Shown piece after piece: positions 5,341-6,518 of a stretch of DNA of 6,518 nt. Made by a program: the position numbers and the translations under genes. Source of the stretch: an uncultured Clostridia bacterium (GTDB lineage Bacteria > Bacillota > Clostridia > Oscillospirales > Oscillospiraceae); contig CALERM010000247.1 of assembly GCA_937907715.1 (NCBI GenBank), forward strand, positions 1-6,518, written 5' to 3'. How positions within the stretch are numbered: the stretch's first letter is position 1; the number at the start of each line of letters is the position of its first letter. The notes under the pieces are model-generated. The model saw only the letters and a list, made by a program, of their open reading frames with translations. It searched no databases and had not been told where the DNA came from.

Positions 5341-5538
5341 ATCCTCCAAACCGGAAAATGCCAAAAAAGCCAGATCAAAATTGATATATCCGCAGGTCAT
5401 TTTCTACATATTTTTATGCATTTTTTGCAAGAATAGGCTTGTCTTTGCCGGAAGTTTGTGTTACGATACTTTTGTATCGAATCTACGGGGGGAAGGGCTC
5501 TGCGGACCAGATTCAATTCTCATCTGGAGGCGGCTATT
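5341..5538 (+). promoter_or_regulatory. AT-rich gap with metF promoter and leader
   Basis: No gene or intrinsic terminator is evident in this 198-base gap. A plausible metF promoter is TTGTCT (5439-5444), 17 bases, then TACGAT (5462-5467), a moderate match. The palindrome CGATAC-TTTT-GTATCG (5464-5479) overlaps the -10 and likely start site, as a repressor operator would. In the leader, CCAGAT (5507-5512) can pair with ATCTGG (5522-5527), covering the first bases of the GGAGG ribosome binding site (5526-5530). No S-box (SAM riboswitch) core sequence was recognised. Confidence 0.5.
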
Positions 5539-6468
5539 ATGAGCATTGCTGAAATCTACGAAGAACGAGCCACATTTTCCTTTGAGGTATTCCCCCCGAA
5601 GACCGACGCCGGCATGGAAAAGCTGTGCGGCGAAGGCGGCGTGCTGGAAAAGCTCTACACCCTGAACCCCGACTACATCTCCTGCACCTACGGCGCAGGC
5701 GGCACCAACGTCGGCAAGAACCTGGAGGTTCTCGACAAGATCAAAAAGGACGGCAAATGCACGCCCGTCACCCACTTCACCTGCATCGGCAACACGAAAG
5801 CCGACATCAAAGAAAAGCTTCAGACCTATCTGGACCACGGCATTGACCATATGCTCGCGCTGCGCGGAGACCTTCCGTTCGGCTGGACCGGCACGAACGG
5901 CGATCTGCACTATGCCACCGAGCTTGTCAAGTTCGTCCGCAGGGAATTCGGAGACAAGTTCACCATCGCGGTCGCAGGCTCTCCCGAGGGTCACATCCAG
6001 TGCCGTTCGCTGGAGGCGGACATCGCGTTTCTGAAGCAGAAGCAGGACAATGGCGCAGACTTCATCATCTCGCAGCTCTGCTGGGATATGGACGCGTTTC
6101 GCCGCTGGCTCGACGCAATCCGCGCCGCGGGCGTGTGGCTTCCCGTCGATGTGGGCATCATGCCGATTCTTGACCAGGCGGCGACCATTAACATGGCGCT
6201 CTCGCGCAACGGCTGCGTCATGGACCGGGCGCTGTGCGAAATCATCTCGAAGAACTGGATCTTCCCGAACCCGTTCGACAAGGAGCCGTTCGACGCAGAC
6301 GTTGCCGGCAAGAAAGAGCGCTTCAAAGAAGCCGGCATCGAATATACCATCAACCAGATCGATCAGTACCGCGCCTGCGGCGTCGACGGCATCCATCTGT
6401 ATGCCCTCAACAAGTACGACGACGTTGCGTACATCGCGAAGGCAGCCGGTCTTATCGACCTCGTCTAA
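5539..6468 (+). CDS. metF: Methylenetetrahydrofolate reductase
   Basis: This 309-residue cytosolic flavoenzyme reduces 5,10-methylene-tetrahydrofolate to 5-methyl-tetrahydrofolate for methionine synthesis, or in acetogens for the methyl branch of the Wood-Ljungdahl pathway. The start at 5539 has CTGGAGG eight bases upstream. The TIM-barrel landmarks are in order: FSFEVFPPKT (13-22, with Glu16 the counterpart of E. coli Glu28), DYISCTYGAGGT (45-56), VTHFTCIGNT (77-86), LALRGDLP (106-113, with Asp111 the counterpart of Asp120), AVAGSPEGH (144-152), the QLCWD region (179-183) and IHLYALNK (285-292). The usual Q-F-F-F-D is here QLCWD and the usual HFYTLNR is HLYALNK, so this is a divergent but intact form. 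The length is normal for a bacterial MetF. No metV or methionine synthase gene is seen beside it. Confidence 0.94.
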   Translation: MSIAEIYEERATFSFEVFPPKTDAGMEKLCGEGGVLEKLYTLNPDYISCTYGAGGTNVGKNLEVLDKIKKDGKCTPVTHFTCIGNTKADIKEKLQTYLDHGIDHMLALRGDLPFGWTGTNGDLHYATELVKFVRREFGDKFTIAVAGSPEGHIQCRSLEADIAFLKQKQDNGADFIISQLCWDMDAFRRWLDAIRAAGVWLPVDVGIMPILDQAATINMALSRNGCVMDRALCEIISKNWIFPNPFDKEPFDADVAGKKERFKEAGIEYTINQIDQYRACGVDGIHLYALNKYDDVAYIAKAAGLIDLV

Positions 6469-6471
6469 GGA

Positions 6472-6493
6472 AGCTCTGATTAAATCAGCGGCT
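6472..6493 (+). repeat. Short inverted repeat just past metF
   Basis: CTGATT-A-AATCAG (6476-6488) is a perfect 6-1-6 dyad, with outer AGC/GCT arms at 6472-6474 and 6491-6493. It begins four bases after the metF stop and leads straight into the shared 20-base repeat. Without a T run immediately after, it is not a clear terminator. It may be the end structure of a dispersed intergenic element. Confidence 0.5.
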
Positions 6494-6498
6494 GTGGA

Positions 6499-6518
6499 CG
6501 GCGAGAGATTTTTCGTCA
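6499..6518 (+). repeat. Copy 2 of the 20-base inverted-orientation repeat
   Basis: These last 20 bases of the window are the exact reverse complement of positions 44-63. The match runs to the very end of the window, so the full repeat is probably longer. It lies downstream of metF in the same orientation relative to the gene as copy 1 has to the lipoprotein gene. Confidence 0.7.

Noticed and set aside
5468..5538. SAM (S-box) or NiCo riboswitch in the metF or His-rich gene leaders
   Set aside because: No conserved core sequence of either riboswitch class was recognised and the leaders look too short.
5461..6396. Long minus-strand open frame (311 codons) opposite metF
   Set aside because: It mirrors metF, which has clear family motifs and a ribosome binding site; GC-rich genes often leave open antisense frames.

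Overview
The window looks like chromosomal DNA from an anaerobic Firmicute, most likely a gut clostridium of the Oscillospiraceae/Ruminococcaceae type. This rests on strong AGGAGG-type ribosome binding sites, sigma-A-like promoters (TTTACA/TTGCAT with TATAAT), GC-rich genes separated by AT-rich gaps, a Gly-Cys lipobox lipoprotein, and a LarA/CooT-type nickel protein repertoire. The taxon is an inference. No rRNA, tRNA, CRISPR array, transposase or phage gene is visible.

Layout. Positions 126-3681 are on the minus strand and read right to left: a LarA-type nickel-pincer 2-hydroxyacid racemase, then a class I/II aminotransferase 12 bases downstream whose Shine-Dalgarno overlaps the larA stop, then a weak terminator, a separate promoter, and a lipoprotein that binds amino acids for an ABC transporter. 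Positions 3777-4242 hold a minus-strand CsoR/RcnR/InrS-family metal sensor with a very His-rich N-terminal extension, ending in a strong terminator. Divergent from it, 4481-5340 is a tight three-gene operon: a His-rich/Cys-cluster protein, a CooT-family nickel-binding protein and an unrecognised 75-residue protein. After an AT-rich gap comes metF (5539-6468), encoding methylenetetrahydrofolate reductase. A perfect 20-base repeat lies in opposite orientations near the two ends of the window, in each case just downstream of a gene and in the same orientation relative to that gene.

How the parts may work together. The central segment 3826-5340 reads as a compact nickel (or related metal) homeostasis module. 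It has a sensor with its own His-rich segment, a candidate G/C-tract operator between the divergent promoters, a His-rich sink or chaperone, and CooT, with a novel small partner. It sits beside larA, whose product needs a nickel-pincer cofactor, although no cofactor genes (larB, larC, larE), nickel transporter or CO dehydrogenase genes fall inside the window. The larA-aminotransferase pair suggests interconversion of an amino acid, its 2-oxo acid and 2-hydroxy acid enantiomers, with the downstream lipoprotein possibly importing the amino acid. This module is the most interesting part of the window. Its metal specificity and the role of the 75-residue protein are not settled by sequence alone.
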